Shown: piece by piece, positions 25,492 to 34,270 of the stretch | How the letters are laid out: each line of letters starts with the position of its first letter | Numbering within the stretch: the stretch's first letter is position 1 | NCBI GenBank assembly: GCA_039698035.1 | Contig: JBDKSW010000009.1 | Location: 248,001-312,000, forward strand | Direction: 5' to 3' | Origin: JAJFUI01 sp039698035 | GTDB taxonomy: Bacteria > Planctomycetota > Planctomycetia > Pirellulales > Thermoguttaceae | Length of the DNA stretch: 64,000 nucleotides | Program-made: the position numbers and the translations under genes | The notes under the pieces: generated by a model | Database searches by the model: none | What the model was told of the DNA's origin: nothing | What the model saw: the letters and a program-made list of their open reading frames with translations, nothing else

Positions 25492-26361
25492 TTAGCACGC
25501 TTTCCAAAGGGAAACAAGCTGCTCTCCAAAAAGAATCCACGCAAGTGTCAACGCCATCAGAACCGCAACGCCCGGGACGCGAAGCCTTGGCCACACCAGT
25601 TGGAAGGCCAGCAGCAATAGCGCGACCAGGCCCGTCGCAGCCGCTAGCAGCACGGTGGCTTGCCATCCGAGAAACGCACCGACGCAAAGCAGACCGAACG
25701 CGAGGCCAGTACGGGGCGTCTGACAAGCCGCTGGCTCGCGGCCGGCCGGGCAGGTGGACCACCGGCCCCAAACCGTCGCTCCGAGCAATGCCCCAACGGA
25801 CAGACCAACCAAGCCGCCCAAGACACCGATCAACCAGGGCGGCAATGCTCGCGACGCGGGCCAGGGCCATGAAACGTCCACCGGCCGCACGCCGGGCCAC
25901 AACAGGGGCATCGCCAACCCCAAGACCAGAGCGAACGTGAACAGCCGCAACGGCGGTCGTTGTCTGTCATATTCGATGAGCGCCGCACAAAGCAACGGAC
26001 ACAGCAATACGACATGGTGGACGCAAATCGCCAAAAGCGGCGCATCGGCCGTCGAGAAGTAATCGACGCCGGCCACCACGCCAAACAGGACGGCCGTGAC
26101 GGCCTCGACCGCCGGATAACGGAACGAAATCCTGTCGTGGCAGTGCCGACAACGGCCCCGCAACTTGATCCACCCGAAGACCGGAATGTTGTCGTACCAA
26201 GGAATGCCATGCTTGCAGTTTGGGCAATGCGATGGCGGATGGCTCAAACTCAGACCCAGCGGAAGCCGGTAGACGACGACGTTCAAAAAGCTGCCAACCG
26301 CCGCGCCCATCGCGACAAACCAGAGAATCAGGAACCAATGGGCCGTTTCAGGTGAAGGCAT
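25492..26361 (-). CDS. Prepilin peptidase homologue (A24), catalytic motif degenerate
   Basis: A 289-residue polytopic protein. The N-terminal half matches PilD well: VGSFLNVVVYRLP (residues 22-34), then a zinc-binding cysteine set (46, 49, 71, 74) in CPNCK and CRHC and the motif IPVFGWIKLRGRC. In active enzymes two aspartates are essential, the second in GxGDxK. Here the corresponding block reads TGLAFGLLCVGAFLGW, with leucine where the Asp is expected, and the first region reads LIEYD. The methyltransferase-type half is intact in outline but the peptidase site looks lost. It lies between the cytochrome b gene and the LOG gene on the same strand. Confidence 0.8.
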   Translation of the reverse strand: MPSPETAHWFLILWFVAMGAAVGSFLNVVVYRLPLGLSLSHPPSHCPNCKHGIPWYDNIPVFGWIKLRGRCRHCHDRISFRYPAVEAVTAVLFGVVAGVDYFSTADAPLLAICVHHVVLLCPLLCAALIEYDRQRPPLRLFTFALVLGLAMPLLWPGVRPVDVSWPWPASRALPPWLIGVLGGLVGLSVGALLGATVWGRWSTCPAGREPAACQTPRTGLAFGLLCVGAFLGWQATVLLAAATGLVALLLLAFQLVWPRLRVPGVAVLMALTLAWILFGEQLVSLWKAC

Positions 26362-26422
26362 GAGCGTCGTCAGGTAAACGGTGTTGCTCGTCGGCCTTGC
26401 CGGTCGCTTCGAGCGATCTTGG

Positions 26423-28258
26423 TCATTTGCCGGGATTCGCGGCCGATTCCTCGTGCCACGCGCCGCGAAGCCAATCCGTGAGCTGTTCGATTTGCTTGGC
26501 GCTCAGCGTGTTTTGCGCCGGATCGGTGTTCGGCGCATAAGCTGGCATGCGGTCGTTCTGCTTGCCATAGAATCGGCTGTCGGCCGGGTTGCGAACGATC
26601 CCGGCGATCCACTCTGACGAACCGTAGCCGGTCAGCGAAGGCGCATCGCCCTGCTTGCCCTTGCCGTGGAACTGGTGGCAGTCGGTGCATGTGAACGGCG
26701 CCTCGCTGTTCAAAATCAGCTCTCGGCCCTCGGCGATTCGCTTGGCGTCGCGAGCGTCGATTTTCCGCTGGGCGGGCAACTGCGCTTCGGCCGAAATCGC
26801 GGCGATTACCTTGTCAAGATCCTGCTTTTCGTCGGCGTCCAGCTCGCCAAGGTTCTCCTTCACGAACTGCGCCATCTTGCCACCACGAAACTTGCAGAAG
26901 CGATAGTAGGCCGGGCCGTTGATCTGCTTCGGATCCAGCAGACCGGTGAGCCACGGGCGACTGGCGAACGCCGTTAAATCGGGCGCGGAGGGGCTCTCCG
27001 TCTTGATGTCGGGCATCAGGTAGGCGTCGGCCCGATGGACGTGGCAACTGGCGCACTGCTTGAACAATCGCGGGCCTTGCGTCTTCGGGTCGTTGCGCAG
27101 GAGCGTCAGGGCGCCGGTCGGCGGAATGCCCTCGTGCCGGGCCAGTTCACGCACCCGCTGCGATTGCCAGTTTTCCAAGGCAATCGCTTTTTGGTGTGCC
27201 GGATCGTTTCGATCCTTGGTGTACGAGGCGTAAGTCATGCCGACGACTGCGGCCAACAGCATGAGCATGAAGACCACGTTGAACGCTTGTCCAAACGGCT
27301 GCCGGGCGAAAAAGGGCATCGCCAACAAGAGGCCCACAAGAAGACCGGGCACGACGAACACGGGAATTACGCCCCACTGGCCCGGGAAGAGGTGCGAGAA
27401 TTCGTACACGCCGACCAGAAACCACTCGGGCCGCGCCGCGGCATAGTTGTTGGCCGGATCCGTGTCGGCCGGAGATAGCAGCGGAACGCCGGCCGTCGCC
27501 GTTCCATGCCGGAAGGTGAGCACCAGGACGATGGCCACGACCACGAGACAGGCCAAGGCGCTGCGCCACGCCTGTCGAGGCCAGTACGGTGTGATTTCGT
27601 CCGCGTCGATTGCCAGGGCCGCGTTCGCCCGATGGGCCAGCGCGCCACGAATGACCAACAGCAGCAAGAAGCCGCCGGAAAACAGCCCGACATGCAGGGC
27701 GAAGAATCGCGTGAGCGTCAGGTTGCCCAGGGCGGGGCCCGGACCGCCGATGGCCAGCTTCAGCAAGCTCTCGCCGACCCACGGCAGCAACATGAGGAAC
27801 CCGGTCCGCGTCTTGGTGGCCGAATAGCCGTTTTGATCCCACGAGAGCAAGTCGCCGGTGAGCACGGCGGCCAGCACGCACAGGCCAAGTCCGACGGTGG
27901 CCCAAAAAACCAGTTCACGCGGAGCGCGGCATGCGCCGGTCAGCACGTTGTGGACCACATAAAGGATCAGCATCGCCAACAGCACATGGGCCGTGAAATG
28001 GTGCATCGCCCGCAGCAGCCATCCGCCGACCACGTGGTTTTGGACGTAGTACACGCTCTCCCAGGCAGTCTGCGTGCTGGGGCTGTAGTAGGCCCAGAGA
28101 AAAAAGCCGGTGATGGCTTCCAGGATGAACGCGAAGGTAATCGCACAAGGCAACGTACGACACCAGCTCGGGCGGCCTGGTGTCGGAATGTTCCCCAATT
28201 GGACGCACGTGTCGCCAAAGCCGGTTCGCTCGTTGAACCAATGCCAGATGCTTCTCAT
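26423..28258 (-). CDS. Cytochrome b/c fusion of a bc-type complex
   Basis: A 611-residue protein joining a full-length cytochrome b (b6 plus subunit IV part, helices to about residue 340) to a region with two c-type haem sites, CASCH (402-406) and CTDCH (524-528). Helix B has H86/H87 and helix D has H189, the ligands of one haem. The usual second ligand positions hold Y100 and R204, so the other haem seems to lack both ligands. The quinol-site motif is PEWF (277-280), and SWDQNGYSATK matches the b6 pattern. The Rieske gene lies immediately upstream (77 bases). Together they would form a quinol:electron-acceptor oxidoreductase in the cytoplasmic membrane with a built-in electron exit. Confidence 0.88.
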   Translation of the reverse strand: MRSIWHWFNERTGFGDTCVQLGNIPTPGRPSWCRTLPCAITFAFILEAITGFFLWAYYSPSTQTAWESVYYVQNHVVGGWLLRAMHHFTAHVLLAMLILYVVHNVLTGACRAPRELVFWATVGLGLCVLAAVLTGDLLSWDQNGYSATKTRTGFLMLLPWVGESLLKLAIGGPGPALGNLTLTRFFALHVGLFSGGFLLLLVIRGALAHRANAALAIDADEITPYWPRQAWRSALACLVVVAIVLVLTFRHGTATAGVPLLSPADTDPANNYAAARPEWFLVGVYEFSHLFPGQWGVIPVFVVPGLLVGLLLAMPFFARQPFGQAFNVVFMLMLLAAVVGMTYASYTKDRNDPAHQKAIALENWQSQRVRELARHEGIPPTGALTLLRNDPKTQGPRLFKQCASCHVHRADAYLMPDIKTESPSAPDLTAFASRPWLTGLLDPKQINGPAYYRFCKFRGGKMAQFVKENLGELDADEKQDLDKVIAAISAEAQLPAQRKIDARDAKRIAEGRELILNSEAPFTCTDCHQFHGKGKQGDAPSLTGYGSSEWIAGIVRNPADSRFYGKQNDRMPAYAPNTDPAQNTLSAKQIEQLTDWLRGAWHEESAANPGK

Positions 28259-28335
28259 AATGCGGCCTCGCGGAACGGAGTCTCATGTGACGATCGGCGA
28301 TTTTCGCCGTTGTCGGTCAAGCGGTTGAGCGTCTT

Positions 28336-28911
28336 TCAGGCTTGGGGAACTTTGCTTGCGACGCCGAGCAGGAAGCTTTCAAACTTCACCCACACCTCGA
28401 CATTATTGCGCACCTCCACCTCCAAGCGATCCATGTCGCGAGGACAGGGCGACGTGGTCTGGGTGCGCTTGCCCTGCAGGTCGAACGTCGCCGTGTGGCA
28501 GGGGCATAGGAACGCGCCGCCTTTGGGCGAGCTTTGGTAGTCGATCGTGCAGCCGGCATGGGGACACACGACTTGCAGGGCCGCGACCTTCTCGCCCGAT
28601 CGCCGAAGGAAGACGGCGCCCACCGGCTCGGCCGGATAACGAGTCCACGCGTCCGTGCGGTCGGCAATCACGGGCACGCGTTGGGGCGTGCCGTCGGTCG
28701 GCAGCGTGTCGAGCGTGGCAAGCCGCATCCAGCGGCCTCCCTGCCCTTTTTGCCGCAAGGGGTTGAGAAACGTGGCGACGCCGACGGCCGTCGGGATCAG
28801 GAAGGCGGTCGCGCCGCACAGCAGGGCGATCGCCTGACCCAGGAAACCTCGTCGAGCATTGCGATCGCCCGAAGGCGACTCTTCGTGGCAGCAGCAGAGG
28901 TGATCTTTCAT
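28336..28911 (-). CDS. Rieske [2Fe-2S] protein
   Basis: A 191-residue Rieske protein. Cluster ligands are in CPHAGC and in CPCH 20 residues later, and the disulfide cysteines lie in the same loops. The N-terminus contains RRGFLG followed by a hydrophobic helix (AIALLCGATAFLIPTAVG), so export by the Tat route with the helix as anchor is likely. The early CCCH cluster is unusual and may be a chance feature of the leader. It accepts electrons from quinol and passes them to a cytochrome c; the partner is the cytochrome b/c fusion encoded directly downstream. The length fits the family. Confidence 0.92.
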   Translation of the reverse strand: MKDHLCCCHEESPSGDRNARRGFLGQAIALLCGATAFLIPTAVGVATFLNPLRQKGQGGRWMRLATLDTLPTDGTPQRVPVIADRTDAWTRYPAEPVGAVFLRRSGEKVAALQVVCPHAGCTIDYQSSPKGGAFLCPCHTATFDLQGKRTQTTSPCPRDMDRLEVEVRNNVEVWVKFESFLLGVASKVPQA

Positions 28912-28950
28912 TGCGACGAGATGTCTCCGTGCTTCGGTGGTTGCGTCGTG

Positions 28951-29946
28951 TTAGGGCTTGGCGCTGGCGGTCATCGCGGCACGGACCGCGTCGAGAATTT
29001 TCTTCTTGGCCAAGTCGAGCGGATCCGCGAGAAAGGCCCCAGCCGCGCGGCGATGGCCGCCGCCGCCGAACTGCGAGGCCACCGCGCTGCAATCGACCTC
29101 GCAGCGGCTTCGCAAGCTGACCTTGAAGCCGCCGTGGGGCTGTTCGACCAGGATGACGGCCATCTCGGTGCCGCCGACCGCGAGCGTCATGTTGATGATG
29201 TCCTCGCTGTCCGACGGTCGCGCGTCGACATCCGTAAAATCGGCCATTTCGAGCCAGGTGTAGATGAGCCGGCCGCCGAGTTCCGTCTGTGTGTGGTTGA
29301 ACGCGCGACCGATCAGTTGCAGGCGGGCCAACGCATCGGTCTCGTAAAGTTGCTTGTACAAAACGCTGGGCGACGCGCCCGCCTCGATCAGCCGGGCGGC
29401 CAATCGCAACGTGCTGGCCGTGGCCGAGGCGAATCGGAACCAACCGGTGTCCGTGGCCACTGCGACAAATGCTGGCACGGCGATCTCGGCCGAAAGCGGC
29501 ACGCCCAACTGCTCGACCGCCTCGACGGCCAGCCGGCCCGTGGCCTCCGCCTCCTCGTTTTTGAACAACTCGGCGTCCAGGTCGTCACCGCCTTGATGGT
29601 GATCGATCACGAGCTTCAGGGCTTTGCTTTGGCGGACCACGTTGCCCATCGCGCCCAACTGGGCCCAGGCGGTCGTGTCCAGGATGATGAACACCTCCCG
29701 GTCGTCGAACTGCTCGGGTGTTGCATCCGCGGCCAACTGTTCGAGCTCTTGCCGCGAGTCGAGAAACCGCAGGTTGGGCGGCGTGGCGAAGGCGTTGCAA
29801 ATCCGCACGTCCTTGCCCAACTGCTTGAGTGCCCGGCCCACGGCCAATTCGCTCCCCAGGGCATCGCCGTCTGGGCGGATGTGACTGGTCAGCAGAAACC
29901 GCTGATGGTTGCGGACGATTTCGACAAAACGGGACCAAGGAATCAT
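28951..29946 (-). CDS. DHH/DHHA1 phosphoesterase (NrnA-like)
   Basis: A 331-residue protein with the DHH phosphoesterase signature: SHIRPDGDALGS, the middle aspartate in FIILDTT, and the DHH motif in LVIDHHQGGDD. The C-terminal DHHA1 domain has GGGGHRRAAGAFL. NrnA-type enzymes degrade short oligoribonucleotides and dephosphorylate pAp in the cytoplasm. The length is close to B. subtilis NrnA. The start codon overlaps the ribF stop by four bases, so the two are translationally coupled. The pairing of nrnA and ribF recurs in many bacterial genomes next to rbfA and truB, but those genes are not visible here. Confidence 0.9.
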   Translation of the reverse strand: MIPWSRFVEIVRNHQRFLLTSHIRPDGDALGSELAVGRALKQLGKDVRICNAFATPPNLRFLDSRQELEQLAADATPEQFDDREVFIILDTTAWAQLGAMGNVVRQSKALKLVIDHHQGGDDLDAELFKNEEAEATGRLAVEAVEQLGVPLSAEIAVPAFVAVATDTGWFRFASATASTLRLAARLIEAGASPSVLYKQLYETDALARLQLIGRAFNHTQTELGGRLIYTWLEMADFTDVDARPSDSEDIINMTLAVGGTEMAVILVEQPHGGFKVSLRSRCEVDCSAVASQFGGGGHRRAAGAFLADPLDLAKKKILDAVRAAMTASAKP

Positions 29947-30863
29947 GCGGCAATCTCGATGGTTCGGGCGACGTCTCGGGCCAGTTGGGCCAGCAGTTCG
30001 CCAACGGTAGAGAATCGCCTAATGTCTCTTAACCGGGCGAGAAAGTCAACCTCGATCCGCTCGCCGTAAAGCTCGCCCTGGAGGCCAACGAGGTGGGCCT
30101 CGACCTTCAGTCGCCCTTCGTCGAACGTTGGATTGGGGCCCAGACTGACGGCCGCCGGATGCCACGCGCCGCGGGCCATTGCCCGACCGGCATAGATCCC
30201 CTCCGCGGGCAGAAGCGTGTCGATCTCGGCGAGATTGGCCGTCGGAAACCCGAGCCGTGAGCCGCGCTGTGCGCCGGGCACTGCGACGCCGCGGATTCGG
30301 TACGGCCGGCCCAGCATGGTCGCGGCCTCGGCGACCTGGCCTTTGGCCACCAGCAACCGAATCCGCGAACTGGAGACGATCTGGTCTTCGACCCGCACTG
30401 GCTCTGGGACCTCGAACGGCATGTCGCACGCGGCGCAGAGTTGTCGCAACACCTCGACGTTGCCGGACCGATCGTGGCCAAAGAAGAAGTTCGGCCCTTC
30501 GACCATCGCCTTGGCCGCCAACCGACCTTGCACGATGCGGTCAAAGAAATCGCGCGCGTCGAGTCCAAGCAAAGCGAGGTCCGTCGGATAAATCAACACG
30601 GCGTCGGCGCCCAAGGCGGCCAGCAACTCGGTTTTGCGTTCGATCCAGACCAGCGGCTCGGGTGCGGCCTCGGGATGGAGGATTCTCGCGGGCGGCGGGT
30701 CGAAGGTGAACACGATCGCGGCGCCCGCCACACGGTCGGCCATCGCCCGGAGTCGTTGCACCAGCCGGGCGTGGCCCAGATGCACGCCATCGAAGTTGCC
30801 GATGGCCACGGCGCCACCGCGTAGCGAGTCGGGGAAATCGGCGAGACTCCTGAGCAGAATCAT
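29943..30863 (-). CDS. ribF: Bifunctional riboflavin kinase/FAD synthetase
   Basis: A 306-residue RibF. The N-terminal FAD synthetase (nucleotidyltransferase) domain has AIGNFDGVHLGHARLVQ and a second motif SSSRIRLLVAKGQVAEAATMLGRPY. The riboflavin kinase domain follows with GSRLGFPTANL and FDEGRLKVEAHL. It turns riboflavin into FMN and FAD. The ATG at 30863 gives the usual start position; a TTG 24 bases upstream is in frame but has no better ribosome site. The gene overlaps the DHH phosphoesterase gene by four bases. Flavins made here would serve the PyrK and DusB proteins encoded in this window. Confidence 0.93.
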   Translation of the reverse strand: MILLRSLADFPDSLRGGAVAIGNFDGVHLGHARLVQRLRAMADRVAGAAIVFTFDPPPARILHPEAAPEPLVWIERKTELLAALGADAVLIYPTDLALLGLDARDFFDRIVQGRLAAKAMVEGPNFFFGHDRSGNVEVLRQLCAACDMPFEVPEPVRVEDQIVSSSRIRLLVAKGQVAEAATMLGRPYRIRGVAVPGAQRGSRLGFPTANLAEIDTLLPAEGIYAGRAMARGAWHPAAVSLGPNPTFDEGRLKVEAHLVGLQGELYGERIEVDFLARLRDIRRFSTVGELLAQLARDVARTIEIAA

Positions 30864-31003
30864 GGGCACGCCGTGTCGCGGGCACAAACCTCGTAGAGCT
30901 CCACATCATCGAACATGCCGGCATTGTACGCAACGTGGGGGTGGCGCGAAAGGGGGCGGAACCGGCCGAATCCAGCTCCGCGGTCGTCGCCGGTCGCTGC
31001 GTC

Positions 31004-31327
31004 TCAGGCCTTCCGCGGACCAGCCGGCTCGACCACTTGCAGCGTGAGACTCACCCGCAAGTCTTCGGCTTTCTGAAAATACTCGGCCATGTGCACCGTC
31101 TTCAGATGGGCGTGCAGCGCGTCAAGGCTCTCCCACTTCTCGAGGATCGTGAGCGCATTATCCCGCACAGGACTCTGGGCCGGCAGTCCGCTTCGGACGT
31201 CCACCATCGGCGTGTAGTCGATGCAGCCTGCTTCGGCTCGGACCTTCGGCACCAAGGGTTCGAGCAAGGCCAACAGTTCGTCGCGTCGCCCGGCGGCGAC
31301 TTCCATCGTGGCAAGGACGCAGATCAT
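31004..31327 (-). CDS. ABM-domain monooxygenase-like protein
   Basis: A 107-residue protein of the antibiotic biosynthesis monooxygenase (ABM) fold: CVLATMEVAAGRRDELLALL, AEAGCIDYTPM and WESLDALHAHLKTVHMAEYF. Small stand-alone ABM proteins such as YgiN act on quinols or other aromatic compounds without a cofactor. AGGAG lies before the ATG at 31327, which overlaps the stop of the enolase-superfamily gene by four bases. The pairing with a possible menaquinone-pathway enzyme would fit quinone chemistry, but this is inference. The open frame extends to 31453 without features that support a longer protein. Confidence 0.83.
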   Translation of the reverse strand: MICVLATMEVAAGRRDELLALLEPLVPKVRAEAGCIDYTPMVDVRSGLPAQSPVRDNALTILEKWESLDALHAHLKTVHMAEYFQKAEDLRVSLTLQVVEPAGPRKA

Positions 31328-32511
31328 GGCGTGGCTCCTTCGTTGTTGGATGGCTTCAGCGTGGTCCGCTGGGTGGAAATCTCTGTTTTTGCGATGCAGC
31401 ATCGGTCGAGAATGGCTCGATCCGGCTCGACGTCGATGCCCGGCCGCGACCAAAGCGGGACGCGAAGCCGGCCGTCGCTGGGGTCCTTTTCCGGCCTAAG
31501 CGGCTCGACAAGGTCCTCGGTCAGCAGTTGGTTGTAAGGGAAAAAGTCGGCCGGTTCCGTGCAGTGTGGCCGTGCGGCGAGGGCCAATCCGTGCCGAAGG
31601 CCGACGCCTGTCTGCGGCGCTGCGCCCACGTAGCAGGGCATGCCGGCGTCCTGGCACAGGTCGTGGATGGCCAGGGCCGGCGTGAGACCGCCCACTCGAC
31701 CGGGCTTGAGATTCATGCACTTGCAGCTCTGCAATTCGATGGCCATCTCGGCCTGCGCCACCGTCGTGATGCCCTCGTCCAAGCAAATGGCGGTTCGCAG
31801 CGACTGCTGCACCATCGCGTGGCCGACCAGATCGTCCGCCGGCAGGGGTTGCTCGATCATGGCTGGCGAGAAGTCTTCGAGCCGGTAGAGCATCTCGGTT
31901 TGGCCGAGCGTGAGCGCGGCCTCGCAGTCGACCGCGATGGCAAGCACGGGGAACTCTTTACGGACAAAATCGACCATCGCAACATCCCAGCCGGGCCGGA
32001 ACTTGAGCTTCACACGCGAGCAGCCGGCTTCGACGGCGGCCGATATCGCGGCCAGCAGATCATCGATCGACGGCATCTGGTCGAACGTCGCGCCGACCTC
32101 GATGGCCGCGTTGGCCTCGCCCGTCTTGGCCGACCCGGACGAGAGAAACTGAGCCAGCGGTTCATTTTGCAACCGTGCGCGAAGATCCCAGCAGGCCGTA
32201 TCGAGCGCCGACTTGGCAAACTGGTTTCCACGGAATGCGGCGAGATGGTCGCCGAGGTCGTTGCCCTTGGACACGCTGAGGCCAAGCGTGGCCGGGACGA
32301 GCCGATCACGCAAGAGCGAGTAGACGCCGCCCGTCCATTCGGGGCCGGCGCAGGGCGCATTGCCGGGGCTGGCCTCACCCCATCCGGTGGCTCCGTCGGC
32401 GTGCATGGCCAGCAGCACGACTTCGAGCTTCTCGCACATTCCGCACGGCGAGGGCCTGGGCTGACGCAATGGAATCGCGAGGTGAAAAAGCTCGATCGAG
32501 TCGATGCGCAT
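31324..32511 (-). CDS. Enolase-superfamily enzyme, o-succinylbenzoate synthase-like
   Basis: A 395-residue member of the muconate-lactonising subgroup. Catalytic features are the KxK pair in VKLKFRPG, metal ligands in AVDCEA, IEQPLP and CLDEGI, and the second lysine in NLKPGRVGG. The C-terminal stretch VGAAPQTGVGLRHGLALA is typical of the OSBS/N-acylamino-acid racemase group, so it may act in menaquinone synthesis (MenC) or racemise acylated amino acids. No other men gene is close. The last ~45 residues after the barrel are poorly conserved. Translation is coupled to the ABM gene by an ATGA overlap. The exact reaction cannot be chosen from sequence alone. Confidence 0.82.
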   Translation of the reverse strand: MRIDSIELFHLAIPLRQPRPSPCGMCEKLEVVLLAMHADGATGWGEASPGNAPCAGPEWTGGVYSLLRDRLVPATLGLSVSKGNDLGDHLAAFRGNQFAKSALDTACWDLRARLQNEPLAQFLSSGSAKTGEANAAIEVGATFDQMPSIDDLLAAISAAVEAGCSRVKLKFRPGWDVAMVDFVRKEFPVLAIAVDCEAALTLGQTEMLYRLEDFSPAMIEQPLPADDLVGHAMVQQSLRTAICLDEGITTVAQAEMAIELQSCKCMNLKPGRVGGLTPALAIHDLCQDAGMPCYVGAAPQTGVGLRHGLALAARPHCTEPADFFPYNQLLTEDLVEPLRPEKDPSDGRLRVPLWSRPGIDVEPDRAILDRCCIAKTEISTQRTTLKPSNNEGATP

Positions 32512-32616
32512 GGTGCTTTCCGGTCAGGGCGCGGCGTTCGTTTGCCGTTCGACAATAATGTAGTCGGCCGGGATGACGTGCGATAGAGCGCGCTCGACCG
32601 TGGGATGCGGTTCGCC

Positions 32617-32644
32617 TTGACAGTGGGGGGGTGCCTGATAGAAT
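32617..32644 (+). promoter_or_regulatory. Promoter of mcsA-mcsB
   Basis: A perfect TTGACA (32617-32622), a 16-base spacer and TAGAAT (32639-32644). Transcription would start near 32651, about 20 bases before mcsA. Confidence 0.6.
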
Positions 32645-32669
32645 CCTTACGGGAAGCGAGGATCAGGCG

Positions 32670-33176
32670 ATGAAATGCCAGCAATGTGACAAACAGGCGA
32701 CGTTCCATATCACGGAAGTGACGCATGGGAAGCCACAAGAATTCCATCTTTGCGAGGATCATGCTCGCCAGTATCTGACGGCCTCGGCTTCCGAGCCGGA
32801 GGGCGCGCCGGCCATGGCGGCCGCCTTGGCCCAGCAGGTGGCCGTGACCCAAACGGCCGAGGAACTGGCGCGACTGGATCAGCAGGCCTGCCCGGTGTGC
32901 GGCATCACGTATCTCGAGTTCCGCAGCCAAGGGCGGCTCGGCTGCCCTCACGATTACGCCTGCTTTCAGACCCAGTTGGAGCCGTTGATCGTCAATATTC
33001 ATGGGGAGTCGCACCACGTCGGCAAGCGGCCTCACACGCCGGCCAGCGGCAGCGAGGACCGCACGCAACTGATTCGGCTTCGCCGGGAGTTGAAGGAAGC
33101 CATTGACGAGGAACGCTACGAGCGCGCCAGCGCTTTGCGCGACGAAATTCAACGGATCGAAGGGGGAGGGACCTGA
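32670..33176 (+). CDS. mcsA: McsA-like protein-arginine kinase activator
   Basis: A 168-residue protein with the McsA layout: zinc-binding pairs CQQC at the N-terminus, HLCEDHA, a second pair CPVC and CPHDYACF, and a C-terminal UvrB/UvrC (UVR) helix pair LIRLRRELKEAIDEERYE. McsA binds and activates the arginine kinase McsB in Gram-positive bacteria. The mcsB gene starts four bases after this stop. ATG at 32670 is chosen because it starts the first zinc motif; the open frame begins earlier. No ctsR or clpC gene is adjacent, unlike in Bacillus. Confidence 0.88.
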   Translation: MKCQQCDKQATFHITEVTHGKPQEFHLCEDHARQYLTASASEPEGAPAMAAALAQQVAVTQTAEELARLDQQACPVCGITYLEFRSQGRLGCPHDYACFQTQLEPLIVNIHGESHHVGKRPHTPASGSEDRTQLIRLRRELKEAIDEERYERASALRDEIQRIEGGGT

Positions 33177-33180
33177 CGCC

Positions 33181-34263
33181 GTGCAACTAGACGACCTTAC
33201 CACCACCAGCGGCGAATGGCTGCGGGGCGTCGGGCCCGAGTCGGACATCGTCATTAGCAGCCGCATTCGGCTGGCCCGCAACTTGGCCGACTTTCCGTTC
33301 ATCAGCCGCACGACTCCGCAAGACCGCGCCCGCATCGAAAAGGCGTTGCACGATCGCATCAACGAAATCGCCGACCAGAACGAGATGCTGTATCTCGAAA
33401 TGGCTGGGCTCGATAAGGTGGACCGGCAGTTCCTTGTCGAGCGGCACCTGATCAGCCGCGAACATGCCGAGGGGCAGGATGCCCGCGCCGTGGCCATCGA
33501 CGCCGGCGAAAAATTCAGCCTGATGATCAACGAAGAGGATCATTTGCGCATTCAGGCCATGCAGAGCGGTCTGGACTTGGCGAGCGTCTGGCAGCAGGTC
33601 GACCGACTTGACGATCTGATCGAGGAAAAAATCACGTATGCCTTCAGCGATCGGCTGGGCTATCTGACGGCTTGCCCCACCAACGTCGGAACGGGCATGC
33701 GCGTCAGCGTGATGCTGCACCTGCCGGCCCTGGTCATCACGCGGCAAATCGACAAGGTCTTCCGCAGCCTGCAAAAAATCAGCCTGGCGGTCCGCGGCCT
33801 CTACGGCGAGGGCTCCCAGGCAATGGGCGACTTCTACCAGATCAGCAATCAAGTCACCCTCGGACTGACCGAGTCGGACTTGATTCGCCGCGTGAGCGAC
33901 ATCGTGCCGGTGATCATCGACTACGAACGCCAGGCCCGCGACTTCCTGGTCAAGGAGAGCCACGAGAATCTGCATGACCGGGTCAGCCGGGCGCATGGCA
34001 TCCTGCGCACGGCCCAGACGATCAGCTCTGAAGAGACGATGCACCTGCTCTCAAGCGTTCGGATGGGCGTTAATCTCGGCCTGATCCGCGACCTGAACAT
34101 CTCGGCCATCAACGAGCTTTTCCTTCGCACGCAGCCGGCCCATCTGCAGAAGATCACCGGCGGCGAGATGGAAACGACCGATCGGAACATCGAGCGAGCC
34201 CGTTACCTGCGTCGCTGTCTCAATAAGGAAGACGGCAACCGTCCCACGGGGGAACACAACTAG
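33181..34263 (+). CDS. mcsB: Protein-arginine kinase McsB
   Basis: A 360-residue ATP:guanido phosphotransferase. Family marks are VISSRIRLARNLADFPF near the N-terminus, the substrate-loop segment NEEDHLRIQ, and the catalytic cysteine block TACPTNVGTGMRVSVMLH. It phosphorylates arginines on proteins, marking them for ClpCP degradation in Bacillus. The GTG start at 33181 is set by GGGGGAGGG 9 bases upstream and by family length (B. subtilis McsB has 363 residues). It pairs with mcsA just upstream. The targets here are unknown; in the absence of ctsR beside it, the role is probably in protein quality control. Confidence 0.92.
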   Translation: MQLDDLTTTSGEWLRGVGPESDIVISSRIRLARNLADFPFISRTTPQDRARIEKALHDRINEIADQNEMLYLEMAGLDKVDRQFLVERHLISREHAEGQDARAVAIDAGEKFSLMINEEDHLRIQAMQSGLDLASVWQQVDRLDDLIEEKITYAFSDRLGYLTACPTNVGTGMRVSVMLHLPALVITRQIDKVFRSLQKISLAVRGLYGEGSQAMGDFYQISNQVTLGLTESDLIRRVSDIVPVIIDYERQARDFLVKESHENLHDRVSRAHGILRTAQTISSEETMHLLSSVRMGVNLGLIRDLNISAINELFLRTQPAHLQKITGGEMETTDRNIERARYLRRCLNKEDGNRPTGEHN

Positions 34264-34270
34264 CCGGCCG

